From NCBI RefSeq assembly GCF_030929615.1, contig NZ_JAVFVU010000002.1:62001-126000 (forward strand): a DNA stretch of 64,000 nucleotides, given 5' to 3'. Positions 26,681 through 36,641 of this stretch are shown here, one piece after another. The translations under genes were made by a program, and so were the position numbers. This stretch comes from Dyadobacter sp. LHD-138. GTDB taxonomy: Bacteria > Bacteroidota > Bacteroidia > Cytophagales > Spirosomataceae. Every line of letters starts with the position of its first letter. Position 1 is the first letter of the stretch. Under the pieces are notes generated by a model that did not search any database, was not told the DNA's origin, and was given only the letters and a program-made list of their open reading frames with translations.

Positions 26681-28213
26681 CTAGTCCGCCACGTTCTCAT
26701 CACCTTTGTTATTGATATAAACCGCCCCGATAATAAATGAAAGGGAAGCAATTCCGATCGGATACCACAGACCCGACAAAGGCGTTGACCCCTGAAAGGA
26801 TGCAACGAGTGTCGCGATAAAGGGTACTAATCCTCCAAAAACACCATTCCCGATATGATAAGGCAGAGACATCGACGTGTATCGAATCTGTGTTGGGAAC
26901 AATTCAACCAGAAAAGCTGCGATCGGACCGTAAACCATCGTAACGAGTAAAACCTGGAAAAATACAAGTGCAATGATCGTCCAATAAGTACTTGAAGGCA
27001 GCGTAACATCCGCAAAGGAAATTTTCGGTTCAACAGCCGCCAATGTCTGATCGGCATGAATGGTTTCTACTTTTACCTCCTTGAAAGTACTGCCATCCTT
27101 TAACGTTTTTACAACCGCGCTCGTGATAAGCGAGTCTCCTTTTTCCTGCAAAAATGCACGCGTCACAACCGGTTCCGAAACAGACAACAATTCTGTTTTC
27201 TGAAATTCACCTACGTTGGTAGCGTCAATAAAATACTGATAAATAGGTCGGTAGAAAATAATTCCAAGTAACATCCCCGTAAGCATAATCCATTTTCGGC
27301 CTACCTTGTCGCTCCATGAACCAAATACGACAAAAAACGGCGTGGCGAATAATATGGCCCATAACAGTATGTAACGCGATTCGTTAAAATCAAGTTTACA
27401 GGTATTTTCAAGAAAAGATTGTGCATAAAACTGCCCTGTATACCAGATCACGCCCTGCCCCATCGTTGCCCCGAAAAGTGCAAGTAAAACCATTTTAAAG
27501 TTCGCCTTTTTCTGAAAGCTTTCCTTTAACGGATTTGCAGAAATTTTCCCTTCTGATTTCAATTTAGAGAACACCGGCGACTCATGCATTTTCATCCGGA
27601 TGTATATCGAAACACCGACTAATAAAATAGAAAGCAGAAACGGGATTCGCCAGCCCCAGTCGGCAAAAACATCAGCACCTAAAATATTTTTGGTACCCAC
27701 AATCACGCCCAGAGACAAAAACAAACCCAGCGTAGCGGTCGTTTGGATCCAGCTTGTAAAAAATCCGCGTTTTCCCTCAGGCGCATGTTCGGCAACATAA
27801 GTCGCGGCACCGCCATACTCTCCGCCAAGTGCCAGGCCTTGTACCAACCTTAATATCAAAACAAGAATCGGTGCGGCATAGCCGATGCTGGAATAGGAAG
27901 GAATCAGCCCGATCAGAAACGTGGAGCCTCCCATTAAAACCAGTGTCAGCAGGAAAGTATATTTCCGTCCGATTAAATCGCCCAACCGGCCAAAAACCAG
28001 CGCACCAAAAGGCCGTACGATAAAACCAGCCGCGAAAATAGCCAGTGTATTGATCAACGCCGAAGCCCCGGCGTCGCTTGGAAATAGCTGATGCCCGATG
28101 ATAACGGCCAGGCTACCGAAAATGTAGAAATCATACCATTCAATTAATGTTCCCAGTGAAGAGGCTGCAATCACTTTCGTGATGCTTTGTGTAGCATTGT
28201 CGTCCGTACGCAT
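26681..28213 (-). CDS. MFS transporter, metabolite:H+ symporter (MHS) family
   Basis: A 510-residue major facilitator of the ProP/ShiA-like MHS family, taking up a small organic acid or osmolyte with protons at the inner membrane. The N-terminus LGTLIEWYDFYIFGSLA is the MHS signature, GRLGDLIGRKY (75-85) is MFS motif A, and QGLALGGEYGGAATYVAEHAP follows. Twelve helices can be counted. An insertion of about 80 polar residues (327-408) lies in the second half, making the protein longer than the usual 430-450. The small two-helix gene follows it. Confidence 0.92.
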   Translation of the reverse strand: MRTDDNATQSITKVIAASSLGTLIEWYDFYIFGSLAVIIGHQLFPSDAGASALINTLAIFAAGFIVRPFGALVFGRLGDLIGRKYTFLLTLVLMGGSTFLIGLIPSYSSIGYAAPILVLILRLVQGLALGGEYGGAATYVAEHAPEGKRGFFTSWIQTTATLGLFLSLGVIVGTKNILGADVFADWGWRIPFLLSILLVGVSIYIRMKMHESPVFSKLKSEGKISANPLKESFQKKANFKMVLLALFGATMGQGVIWYTGQFYAQSFLENTCKLDFNESRYILLWAILFATPFFVVFGSWSDKVGRKWIMLTGMLLGIIFYRPIYQYFIDATNVGEFQKTELLSVSEPVVTRAFLQEKGDSLITSAVVKTLKDGSTFKEVKVETIHADQTLAAVEPKISFADVTLPSSTYWTIIALVFFQVLLVTMVYGPIAAFLVELFPTQIRYTSMSLPYHIGNGVFGGLVPFIATLVASFQGSTPLSGLWYPIGIASLSFIIGAVYINNKGDENVAD

Positions 28214-28332
28214 TGGTCAGGAAAAGGTGAGTAATGATTAAATGAAAAGGAATAGGGTTGCCAGGATAAAAGGCAATTAATTAGCAGGATAAGGCAAAAA
28301 TTACCTTTCGATACTCGTTAAAAAGTAAAAAA

Positions 28333-28357
28333 AGCCTTCCAACTCAATTGGAAGGCT
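28333..28357 (-). terminator. Terminator of the small gene at 28404-28613
   Basis: AGCCTTCCAA and TTGGAAGGCT form a perfect 10-bp stem with a five-base loop. On the minus strand it is followed by the U-run complementary to AAAAAAA at 28327-28333. It supports transcription of the small upstream gene. Confidence 0.85.
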
Positions 28358-28403
28358 CCTAAAAAAGTACCATTACGGAACAAAAAGTACTCATTGTATC
28401 CCA

Positions 28404-28613
28404 TTATTTTTCGTCCAGACCATCAACTGGAGCAGTGTCATTTTTTTCCGTTTGAATTGCCGTTTTTTTCTCCCGACCTTTAAAAAGACTGGGTTCGTCC
28501 TTTGGCATTCGATGTTTCGCGGTATTTTCCGGAAACCTGGGGTATACAGGCGCTTCCAGAATAGGCTTGCTTGTATCTAATACATCTGGGTCTTTTCTCC
28601 TGGTTATCATCAC
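28404..28613 (-). CDS. Short hydrophilic hypothetical protein
   Basis: A 69-residue, charged, proline-rich protein (PILEAPVYPRFPENTAKH) with no signal peptide, no helix-forming hydrophobic stretch and probably little fixed structure. The strong terminator 47 bases downstream and the lack of another gene on that transcript support it as real. No family recognised. Confidence 0.55.
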   Translation of the reverse strand: MMITRRKDPDVLDTSKPILEAPVYPRFPENTAKHRMPKDEPSLFKGREKKTAIQTEKNDTAPVDGLDEK

Positions 28614-29085
28614 AATATCAGTTTAAAATCCTGATTATCTAACTATTAGTATAACAATAACTATTAAATAATCATTCCTCAAATAATCCAGTAATAAATC
28701 TTATCACGAATTATACTGTAAACCTCTTTTACATCGGCCGTCGGCTATCAGCAATCCGCTAAAATATTGTTTCTTGGATTTGTATAACAGTCGAAAGCCG
28801 AAGCAAAATTTTCTTACAATACAATTCGTGGTACGGCCAATTAAGTATCGAAAATTTTTAGGTTTTGTCGAGGATGTACACAATAAAATCGGGTTGGCGG
28901 CCAGTTAATAATCTGGTAAAGTTTCAATAAAAAATATTTCCACTGATTTAACCAACACATTTGGTATTATCTAAAATCGTTGTGAAATTGCCAGACCATA
29001 ATTTATTTCTTACTCCTTATTCGGCCCCGCTCTGTTGCCAGACCGGCTGCCTTTCACTATCCCTAATTTCCTAAACCATTTAAAA
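28614..29085. other. Non-coding gap, 472 bases
   Basis: AT-rich sequence between the divergent small gene and the CBM9 gene. One open frame of about 65-70 codons ends at the stop at 28906-28908 but has no ATG and no recognisable product. No hairpin or known RNA was identified. The promoters of both flanking genes must lie here. Confidence 0.5.
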
Positions 29086-29823
29086 ATGTTAAAAAAAATC
29101 ATCCCTCTGTTTATCTTATTGACCGGGGTTTTCTATCAGAGCCAGGCTTCCGGCGCTGCTTCCGATTCTACACTGATTGTAAAAAAAACCACGGATTTTA
29201 AAGTGGACGGCGAAGGAAATGCCAAAAATTGGGCCGCCACAAACTGGTTTAATTTAAACGTTCAAACGGGACCCAGACAAGCTGCTCCCGGAAAATCTTT
29301 TCCAACCAAAGTTAAAATCCTTTATTCCGATAAAGGTGTCTATTTCCTTTTTGACTGTGCGGATAAAAAACTGACCGCCACCATCACGGAAGATTTCGGC
29401 ACCTTATTTAAGGAAGATGTTGTAGAAGTTTTTTTGTGGCCGGATACCTCGGAACCGATCTATCTCGAATATGAAATTTCGCCCCTGGATTATGAGCTGG
29501 CCATTCTCGTCCCCAACTTAAAAGGAAGGGCCCAGGGCTGGAGACCTTGGTTTTACAACGACAGCAACCGGGTTCAGCACGCAACCAGCGTACAAGGGGG
29601 CCAAAAGAAAAGCATGGCTGCTGTGGAAGGCTGGAAAGCCGAATTTTTCATCCCTTATACGCTGATGAACCCGATCGTACAATCTCCCCCAAAATCCGGC
29701 ACCAAATGGAGAGGAAATTTCTATCGTATTGACTACGATTCGGAGACGGCCTACTATTCCTGGAAAAAAACCAGCGGCAGTTTTCACGAATTCAACAAGT
29801 TTGGCACACTCATTTTTGAATAA
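29086..29823 (+). CDS. Secreted carbohydrate-binding family 9-like protein
   Basis: A 245-residue protein with a Sec leader (MLKKIIPLFILLTGVFYQSQA). The ATG at 29086 is chosen; an in-frame TTG at 29035 would only add a non-leader extension. The mature part is a single CBM9-like beta-sandwich: FKVDGEGNAKNWAATNWFNL at the start, KILYSDKGVYFLFDC, EDVVEVFLWPD and EFFIPYTLM later. Such domains bind sugars, and stand-alone forms are frequent in Bacteroidota near sugar-acting enzymes. The lactonase gene follows after 26 bases, so the two are probably one transcript. Confidence 0.85.
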   Translation: MLKKIIPLFILLTGVFYQSQASGAASDSTLIVKKTTDFKVDGEGNAKNWAATNWFNLNVQTGPRQAAPGKSFPTKVKILYSDKGVYFLFDCADKKLTATITEDFGTLFKEDVVEVFLWPDTSEPIYLEYEISPLDYELAILVPNLKGRAQGWRPWFYNDSNRVQHATSVQGGQKKSMAAVEGWKAEFFIPYTLMNPIVQSPPKSGTKWRGNFYRIDYDSETAYYSWKKTSGSFHEFNKFGTLIFE

Positions 29824-29849
29824 ACTTAGTTTCAGATCAATCCTAAATC

Positions 29850-30956
29850 ATGAAAAAATTCACGCTTACCTTCATTTGTTTACTATCTGCAATCATGACA
29901 TTTGCACAGAAACCCAAAACCAGAGAGATACTTTACGTAGGGACCTATACCCAAAAAGGCGAAGGTATTTATGTATACGAATTCGACAGAAGCAATTTCT
30001 CTTACAAGGAATTACAGATTTTACCCAGCAAAAACAGTCCCTCCTTTCTGGAATTTCACCCGAACAAACAATTCCTTTATGCCTCAAACGAAGGCAATAA
30101 CACGATATCCTCTTATAAAATTGATCCCGTAACGGCCAAACTTACGCCCTTAAACGAAAAATCATCCGAAGGAAAAGGCCCCTGTCACGTAAGCATTGAC
30201 CCGAAAGGACGGTTTATTTATGTTTCCAATTACGGGAGCGGACAGCTGGCGGTGTATCTTTTAAACAAGGATGGCAGCATCGGCGAGCTTGCTGACGCCA
30301 TTCAGGACAAAGGCGCGGCGACACAAAAACCGCATATGCACTCGATTATCCCATCGGCCGACGGCAAATTTATTTATGCATCGGACCTTGGGATCGATAA
30401 AATTATGGTTTATCAGGTGGATCAAAAAACCGGAAAACTTACGCCCGGAGCTGTCCCCTATGTAGAAGTAAAAGCCGGCGACGGCCCGCGCCACTTTGCC
30501 ATTCACCCCAACGGGAATTTTGGTTACTCGGCTTGCGAGTTGAATTCCGTCGTGAATTCATTCCAGATCGTGAAAAATTCCGGTGCTTTGGTGCCTTTAG
30601 AACGGGTAAGTATGGTTCCGGCTGACTTCACCGGAAAAAGCTATGCCGCTGATATCCATTTCTCGCCTGACGGGAAATTCCTTTATGCCTCAAACCGTGG
30701 CCACGAAAGTCTGGTGGTTTACGCCGTAGACGCCAAAACGGGAAAACTTACCACCGTTGGCTATCCGGAAACGCACGGAAAACATCCGCGTAATTTCCTG
30801 GTTGACGAAAAAGGAGAACTGGTTTATGTCACAAACCGCGACAACAACAACCTTGTGTTTTTCAAAAGGAACAGTGCCACAGGTCTGTTGACTTATACCG
30901 AAAAGGAGATCAGCATCCCGACACCGGTTTGTGTGAAGCAGTTGTTTTTGAAATAA
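29850..30956 (+). CDS. Secreted lactonase family seven-bladed beta-propeller
   Basis: A 368-residue protein with a short leader (MKKFTLTFICLLSAIMTFAQ) and the propeller repeats of the lactonase family (6-phosphogluconolactonase-like, PF10282). The blades are marked by YVGTYTQKGEGIYVYEFD, HPNKQFLYASNEGN, DPKGRFIYVSNYGSG, HPNGNFGYSACELN, and FSPDGKFLYASNRGHE. Because it is exported it is unlikely to act on phosphorylated sugars; hydrolysis of an unphosphorylated sugar lactone in the periplasm is more likely. It pairs with the CBM9 protein upstream. Confidence 0.9.
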   Translation: MKKFTLTFICLLSAIMTFAQKPKTREILYVGTYTQKGEGIYVYEFDRSNFSYKELQILPSKNSPSFLEFHPNKQFLYASNEGNNTISSYKIDPVTAKLTPLNEKSSEGKGPCHVSIDPKGRFIYVSNYGSGQLAVYLLNKDGSIGELADAIQDKGAATQKPHMHSIIPSADGKFIYASDLGIDKIMVYQVDQKTGKLTPGAVPYVEVKAGDGPRHFAIHPNGNFGYSACELNSVVNSFQIVKNSGALVPLERVSMVPADFTGKSYAADIHFSPDGKFLYASNRGHESLVVYAVDAKTGKLTTVGYPETHGKHPRNFLVDEKGELVYVTNRDNNNLVFFKRNSATGLLTYTEKEISIPTPVCVKQLFLK

Positions 30957-31402
30957 GAAACTTCTAAATAAAAAGCCCCCGGTTAGCCCAGTTTAAATCA
31001 GGATTAGCCGGGGGTTAACTTTGCGTATTGTCAGCGCTTGGCAGTAACCATCAGTTGCATACTTGTGCTCTTTAGGTATTATTAACCGCTGATATAGCAT
31101 GTATTCCGACAATAATTTAACATTTCCGTTAATCTTATTTAAAAGCAACTCCAATCCTGTCGCATGCAACGGGAAAATATTATTTTACAACAATTATATA
31201 AATTCACGTTTACTTTTTTAATTTTATCAATTAATATTTTATAATTCTACCGAATTATAAAATAACCAAATTAGTTATTGCCAATTTTATTGATGATACT
31301 GCAAATAACATGCAATAAAAAGGTAATATTAATATCGGTCATCACCCCTGAAAATTGAATGGTTTTAAGATTCTCAGATATCAAAAAAGCAACCGTATTG
31401 TT
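30957..31402. other. Gap holding a hairpin and the sigma promoter region
   Basis: A 446-base AT-rich gap. Bases 30976-30982 (CCCCCGG) pair with 31008-31014, a probable terminator of the lactonase gene. The rest, rich in A and T up to the sigma gene, presumably holds the promoter for the first Sus block; no precise element was identified. Confidence 0.5.
30975..31015 (+). terminator. Probable terminator after the lactonase gene
   Basis: CCCCCGG pairs with CCGGGGG across a 25-base loop region, 19 bases after the stop. There is no long U-run, only TTAACT, so confidence is moderate. Confidence 0.5.
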
Positions 31403-31945
31403 ATGATTAACGGCCAGAATGACTTGTTTCTAATTTCCCTGATTAAACAGGGGGATAAGCGTGCCCTGGATAGTCTTTTCAAAAAATACTATAATTCGCT
31501 TTGCCGTTTTGCTTCATACCTGACCAGCCGGAACGATCTGGCTGAGGAAATCGTGGCCGATGTTTTTTTCAGGATTTGGGACAAACGGGAAAATCTGGCA
31601 GTCGAAAAGAACCTGCGCGCTTACCTTTTTACGGCCACCCGTCATACCGCGATCAATTATATGAAGCAGGAAAAACTGGTCATGGAAGAGCTCAGTGAAG
31701 ATATCATAGAAGATATGCCGGGCCCTGAAGACGTTTTTCTCTATCACGAACTGGAATCCCGCATCACCAATCTTATCAATTATCTCCCCCAAAAAAGAAA
31801 AGCAATTTTTCAGTTAAACCGTTTCGAAGGTTTTACCTACAATGAAATTGCTGAAATCCTCTCGCTGTCATCCAAAACAGTAGAAAATCAAATGGGTAAA
31901 GCCATTAAGCAATTAAAACTTCTGCAAAAAACTTATCAGATATAA
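31403..31945 (+). CDS. ECF RNA polymerase sigma-70 factor, block 1
   Basis: A 180-residue ECF sigma factor. The ATG at 31403 (MINGQNDLFL) is preferred to the in-frame TTG at 31355. Region 2 reads LAEEIVADVFFRIWDKRENL and region 4 reads YNEIAEILSLSSKTVENQMG. It begins the first sigma-FecR-SusC-SusD block and should direct transcription of that block when FecR passes on a receptor signal. The FecR gene follows after 68 bases. Confidence 0.93.
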   Translation: MINGQNDLFLISLIKQGDKRALDSLFKKYYNSLCRFASYLTSRNDLAEEIVADVFFRIWDKRENLAVEKNLRAYLFTATRHTAINYMKQEKLVMEELSEDIIEDMPGPEDVFLYHELESRITNLINYLPQKRKAIFQLNRFEGFTYNEIAEILSLSSKTVENQMGKAIKQLKLLQKTYQI

Positions 31946-32013
31946 AAAATATTCTGACCGAATGGGGGTATAGCCATTTTTTATTTGTCCTAACAGTAGA
32001 AAGCAAAAAATTC

Positions 32014-33045
32014 ATGTCGGATCATACACCATGGCCTTTAATCGCCAAGTATATAGCAGGCGAATGCAGCGAAGCTGAGAAGCTCACGATGGAATGGTGG
32101 CTTGAAGAAGTTGACAACAAGATTTTGTTTGAACAGATAAAAAGTGCCTGGTTGCAGCAGTCCGCCTTTGAGATCAGTGAGGACTTTAATCCTGAGTCAG
32201 GCCTAAGCAAGCTGAATGCCTTAATTTCCGATGCTGAAGATTCGGTACATGCGGATGGAAAGCAAAGTTATTTCAGAACGTATTCCTGGCTGGTCGCAGC
32301 CAGTATTCTGTTTCTGATTGGGTTTGGTTACTTTTTTATCGCTAAAAAGCAATCTGATCCTAAGATTAAGAATGTCGCATTCATTAAAAAAGTCAGCGGT
32401 AATGACCAGATCCTGAGTATTATCTTATCAGATGGATCAAAAGTTTGGTTAAACAAAAACAGTAAAATCATATTTCCGGATCAGTTTGCCGGAAAACAAC
32501 GGGAAGTTTTTCTGGAAGGTGAGGCATTTTTTGAAGTTATCCCAAACCCGAATAAGCCATTTGTCGTAAAATGCAATAGCGTATCGACACGTGTATTGGG
32601 AACCTCGTTCAATGTCAAAGCATACAAAAACGATCAGATGTCCTCCGTTTCGGTGGCCACCGGGAAAGTTGAAGTAAGCAAAGAAATCAAGGAGGGAAAT
32701 CCCATCCGGATCACCCAGCTGACCCCACAGCAGGAACTGGTTATTGATACAGAAAAGGATGAAACGTATATAGATATCGTTAGCGCATCAGGCATTGGTG
32801 CATGGCGAAAGGATCAACTGGTTTTTCGCAACAATACTTATGCTGAAGTAATCGCGAGACTGGAAGCAAATTATGAGGTTGAGATTGATTTAAAGAAGGA
32901 AGCACTTGCCCATTGCAGCGTCATGGCGAGTTTTAATGAAAATGCAAGTCTGGAACAGGTTTTAAAGCTGCTCAGTATATCTAACCATTTTAGCTATACC
33001 ATTGATGGCAAACAGGTCACGATCCGGGGTGGCGTGTGCAGGTGA
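32014..33045 (+). CDS. FecR-family anti-sigma factor, block 1
   Basis: A 343-residue FecR regulator. The cytoplasmic N-terminal region (KYIAGECSEAEKLTMEWWLEE) binds sigma, one transmembrane helix lies at about residues 90-110 (WLVAASILFLIGFGYFFIA), and the FecR domain contains LSDGSKVWLNKNSKI, GEAFFEV and RVLGTSFNVK. A DUF4974-like C-terminal domain (LVFRNNTYAEVIARLEANY) follows. It should sense the STN domain of the SusC protein encoded 132 bases downstream. Confidence 0.94.
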   Translation: MSDHTPWPLIAKYIAGECSEAEKLTMEWWLEEVDNKILFEQIKSAWLQQSAFEISEDFNPESGLSKLNALISDAEDSVHADGKQSYFRTYSWLVAASILFLIGFGYFFIAKKQSDPKIKNVAFIKKVSGNDQILSIILSDGSKVWLNKNSKIIFPDQFAGKQREVFLEGEAFFEVIPNPNKPFVVKCNSVSTRVLGTSFNVKAYKNDQMSSVSVATGKVEVSKEIKEGNPIRITQLTPQQELVIDTEKDETYIDIVSASGIGAWRKDQLVFRNNTYAEVIARLEANYEVEIDLKKEALAHCSVMASFNENASLEQVLKLLSISNHFSYTIDGKQVTIRGGVCR

Positions 33046-33177
33046 TTTGAAAATTAAAAAAGTAACGATAAATAAGTGCAGCCGCAATAACTGTAACATT
33101 GTTTTACTTAACCAAAATCTTTCAGTATCAGAGTTTTATTATCACCTAAATCAATTTAACCTTTCTACAAAAGACGT

Positions 33178-36100
33178 ATGAACAAAACATTACGTACACA
33201 GCCGCCGCTAAAGTGGCACTGGAAACCCATTGCCCTGCTGCTGGCATTGCTGTTTGTTATCCAGCCCTCATTCGCCATCCGGACTGGCTCGGTTCAAGGC
33301 ATCGAAGAAGTAAAAATCTCCCTGTACCTCAAAGAGGCCACCCTGCAAAAAGCCTTTCTTGCGATCGAAAAAAAGAGTGATTACAAGTTTATTACCAGCA
33401 TCGAACGCATTGATAACAAAAAGAGAGTCAATGTTTCACTTGAAAACAAAACCGTAAAAGAAGCGCTGGAAACCATCCTGGAAGGCACAGGACTAGGCTA
33501 CACGCAGGTGAATAACAACATCATTATCAACACAAAACCGGTATCAAAAACCAGTTCTTCTGAAAATGTTCCGCAACCAGCTGCTGTGAAAATGGCGGCT
33601 AAGGAAGTTTCAGGGACGGTGAAGGATGCGCAGGGTGCAGGTATTCCCGGTGCTAACATCCTGGTAAAAGGCTCTACGACAGGAACCAGCACCAATGCTG
33701 AGGGGAAGTATGCCATTAACGTACTTGACGACAGTTCGGTACTAATTTTTTCTTCAATTGGCTACACAAGCCAGGAAGTAACGGTTGGAAACCGCACGAC
33801 TGTTAATATCGTGTTAACTGACGATGTTAAACAACTTGGCGAGGTGATCGTAACCGCTCTTGGTATTGAAAAAGACTCCAAAAGTGTAACCTATGCGCAG
33901 CAAAACGTCGGCGGCGATGAGTTAACACGGGTAAAAGACCCTAACATGATTAACTCGTTGGCGGGAAAAGCCGCTGGTGTTGTGATCACAAAAGGTACCG
34001 GCGGGCCAGGTTCTTCTTCCAAAGTTTTACTTCGCGGTAACAAATCCATCACGGGTAACAACCAGCCTCTTTATGTGATTGACGGTATCCCGATGAATAA
34101 TGCCAACAGCGCACAGGGAAGTACTTTATTTGATACGAGAGACGCGGGCGATGCGATTTCAAATCTTAACCCCGAGGATATCGAAAATATCAGCATCCTG
34201 AAAGGAGCTTCGGCGGCGGCTTTATACGGAAGCCAGGCTGCCAATGGTGTGATCATGGTCACGACCAAAAAGGGGCGTAAAGGTTATTCTTCCATTAACT
34301 TCTCCTCCTCTGCCAATTTCGAAAATCCGATTGCTTTGCCTCAGGTGCAAACTTCCTACGGACAGGGTTACGGAGGGGTGGCCAACACTGCCGTTAACGA
34401 TAGCTGGGGACCAAAAATCACCAATGGAAGCGACAAACATTTAAAAGACTTTTTCAACACGGGAAAGACCTTCGTAAACAGCCTTTCGATTACCAATGGC
34501 AACGACATCGGACAATTTTATTTGTCTTATGCCAATACCAAAGCCAACGGTATCGTTCCTGAAAATGACTACAAAAGACATAATGTCAATTTGAGAGGAA
34601 CTACACAACTTTTCAAAAACAAACTATCCCTCGACGCATCCGTAAACTATATAGAGCAGAAAGTATACAACCGCCCACAGGCAGGATTTTATTACAGCCC
34701 AATTTTCAGTCTTTATCTTTTTCCAACAGGAGATGACTTCTCAAAATATAGTGGCAACAATTTTGAGAAATGGGATCCGGCACGTTTGATGAATGTTCAG
34801 AACTGGCCTTACATTAAAAACGAAGCGAGTTCCAACCAAAACCCTTATTGGTTATCCCATAGAAACCAGAGTGATCAATTTCGTAACAGAACGATTTATT
34901 CATTCTCTGCGAAATGGAATCTTACCGACTGGCTTCACCTTCAGGGAAGAGCGACATATGACAAAGTGCAGGACACATTTGAATACCGTCAATACGCCTC
35001 GTCGGATCCAACACTCGTAGGCAGCAACGGGGGTTACAGAAAGAACCTTACCAATACAGATCAGCTGTATTCCGACCTTTTGTTAAGTGGAACAAAAACA
35101 CTGGGAAAAGATCTTTTTCTTTCTGTCACGCTTGGTTTTAGCAATACGCAAAACACTTTTTATGACATGAACGTGGGCAACAACGGATCCACTAACACCT
35201 TGTCATTCCCGAACTTCTTCTCAATTTATGCTTTGCAAAGTTTGACAGGACAGGGATTTTTCAATGCGACGGAAAGTCTTCAAAAAAGGCTAACCCAGGC
35301 ATTCTTCGGAACAGCAACATTGGGATATAAAGAGACTCTTTTCCTTGACGTAACGGCAAGAAAAGAATGGTCTTCTACGGTAAATCAGTCATTCTTCTAC
35401 CCTTCTGTCGGTTTGTCGTACGTGTTGCCTGAGAATATCCTGAAAAACAACAACGTTTTGTCTTTTGCAAAAATCCGGGGCTCATATGCTGAGGTGGGAA
35501 ATGCACTTCCTTTCGGTTTTGCCAACTGGACACCTCCTTATTCGCTTGGAAATGATGAAAATGTTAATGGTAGAACAACCCTTCCATTTTTCAGCGGAAC
35601 AGATACAACTAGTCTGAAACCAGAGCGTACACGTTCATACGAAATCGGTGCCGAACTTAAATTCTTCAAGGACAAGCTGGGTGTGAATCTTACCTATTAC
35701 AATGCTACGACCTACGATCAGGTTTTCCAGATTCAGGCACCGGCCGGAGCGGGAGCATCCAATTTCTACATCAATGGAGGTACAATCCGTAATAAAGGAT
35801 TGGAAGCAGTAGTAACGTACAAAGCCGATTTTGGTGGTGTTTCATGGTCTCCTTCGGTTAACTTTTCAAGGAATGTCAACCAGATCAGAGAACTGAGTAG
35901 TCTTTTAAAATCTGACTGGTTTGTACTTCAATCCGGTGGAAACACGCGTATGTTACAACTATTCCTGACTCGCCCGGGAATATCGAATCTTGGCGGACGT
36001 GAGTATGGATCTTATGGCGATTTGTTCGGTAAAACTTATCAGCGTGATGATCAAGGCAACATCAAGTATAATGAAAAAACCGGACTTCCGCTTCTGTCAA

Positions 36101-36630
36101 GTGGAACGGATCAGTACCTTGGTAACGCCAATCCTAAATTCCTGATTGGTTTTAACAACCAGTTCAAGTACAAAAACGTAAGCCTATCATTCCTGGTTGA
36201 CGGACGTTTCGGAGGTAAGATCGCGTCTCTGACGGAACAATGGCTTGACTTCAAAGGCTTATCGAAAAGATCTGGTGAAGCCAGAGATGCAGGTGGAGTC
36301 AATGTGAATGGCAAAACCATCCCGGCAGAAACTTACTATAACTTTATTTCTGGCAAAGGGGATGTTGCGGCAGCGGCAGAGGAGTATATGTTTAGCGCTA
36401 GCAATGTACGTTTAAGAGAGCTGGCAATTGGTTACACCTTCCCGAAGGTTTCCAAGGCGATAAAAGATATCAGCATCTCGTTTATCAGCAGAAACCTGTT
36501 CTTCTTCTATAAAGATGCTCCATTTGACCCGGAAGTAAGTATCACAACGGCAAACAGCATGCAGGGCGTTGAAGGCTTCAGCATTCCGGCAACACGTTCC
36601 TATGGTGTAACCCTTCGTGCCACATTCTAA
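33178..36630 (+). CDS. SusC/RagA TonB-linked outer membrane receptor with STN domain, block 1
   Basis: A 1150-residue TonB-dependent transporter. Order: leader (residues 1 to about 34, SFA), STN signalling domain (about 45-118), carboxypeptidase-regulatory-like domain (about 141-225, with GIPGANILVKG), plug with AGKAAGVVITKG and LRGNKSITGNNQPLYVIDGIP, then the 22-strand barrel ending SYGVTLRATF. It takes up a substrate across the outer membrane together with SusD. The STN domain makes it the probable signal source for the upstream FecR/sigma pair. The SusD gene starts 11 bases downstream. Substrate unknown. Confidence 0.95.
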   Translation: MNKTLRTQPPLKWHWKPIALLLALLFVIQPSFAIRTGSVQGIEEVKISLYLKEATLQKAFLAIEKKSDYKFITSIERIDNKKRVNVSLENKTVKEALETILEGTGLGYTQVNNNIIINTKPVSKTSSSENVPQPAAVKMAAKEVSGTVKDAQGAGIPGANILVKGSTTGTSTNAEGKYAINVLDDSSVLIFSSIGYTSQEVTVGNRTTVNIVLTDDVKQLGEVIVTALGIEKDSKSVTYAQQNVGGDELTRVKDPNMINSLAGKAAGVVITKGTGGPGSSSKVLLRGNKSITGNNQPLYVIDGIPMNNANSAQGSTLFDTRDAGDAISNLNPEDIENISILKGASAAALYGSQAANGVIMVTTKKGRKGYSSINFSSSANFENPIALPQVQTSYGQGYGGVANTAVNDSWGPKITNGSDKHLKDFFNTGKTFVNSLSITNGNDIGQFYLSYANTKANGIVPENDYKRHNVNLRGTTQLFKNKLSLDASVNYIEQKVYNRPQAGFYYSPIFSLYLFPTGDDFSKYSGNNFEKWDPARLMNVQNWPYIKNEASSNQNPYWLSHRNQSDQFRNRTIYSFSAKWNLTDWLHLQGRATYDKVQDTFEYRQYASSDPTLVGSNGGYRKNLTNTDQLYSDLLLSGTKTLGKDLFLSVTLGFSNTQNTFYDMNVGNNGSTNTLSFPNFFSIYALQSLTGQGFFNATESLQKRLTQAFFGTATLGYKETLFLDVTARKEWSSTVNQSFFYPSVGLSYVLPENILKNNNVLSFAKIRGSYAEVGNALPFGFANWTPPYSLGNDENVNGRTTLPFFSGTDTTSLKPERTRSYEIGAELKFFKDKLGVNLTYYNATTYDQVFQIQAPAGAGASNFYINGGTIRNKGLEAVVTYKADFGGVSWSPSVNFSRNVNQIRELSSLLKSDWFVLQSGGNTRMLQLFLTRPGISNLGGREYGSYGDLFGKTYQRDDQGNIKYNEKTGLPLLSSGTDQYLGNANPKFLIGFNNQFKYKNVSLSFLVDGRFGGKIASLTEQWLDFKGLSKRSGEARDAGGVNVNGKTIPAETYYNFISGKGDVAAAAEEYMFSASNVRLRELAIGYTFPKVSKAIKDISISFISRNLFFFYKDAPFDPEVSITTANSMQGVEGFSIPATRSYGVTLRATF

Positions 36631-36641
36631 AAATTATTCAC

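Noticed and set aside
28712..28908. Unannotated frame of about 65 codons in the 28.6-29.1 kb gap
   Set aside because: No ATG start and no family resemblance; it could be a gene remnant, but the sequence does not support a call.
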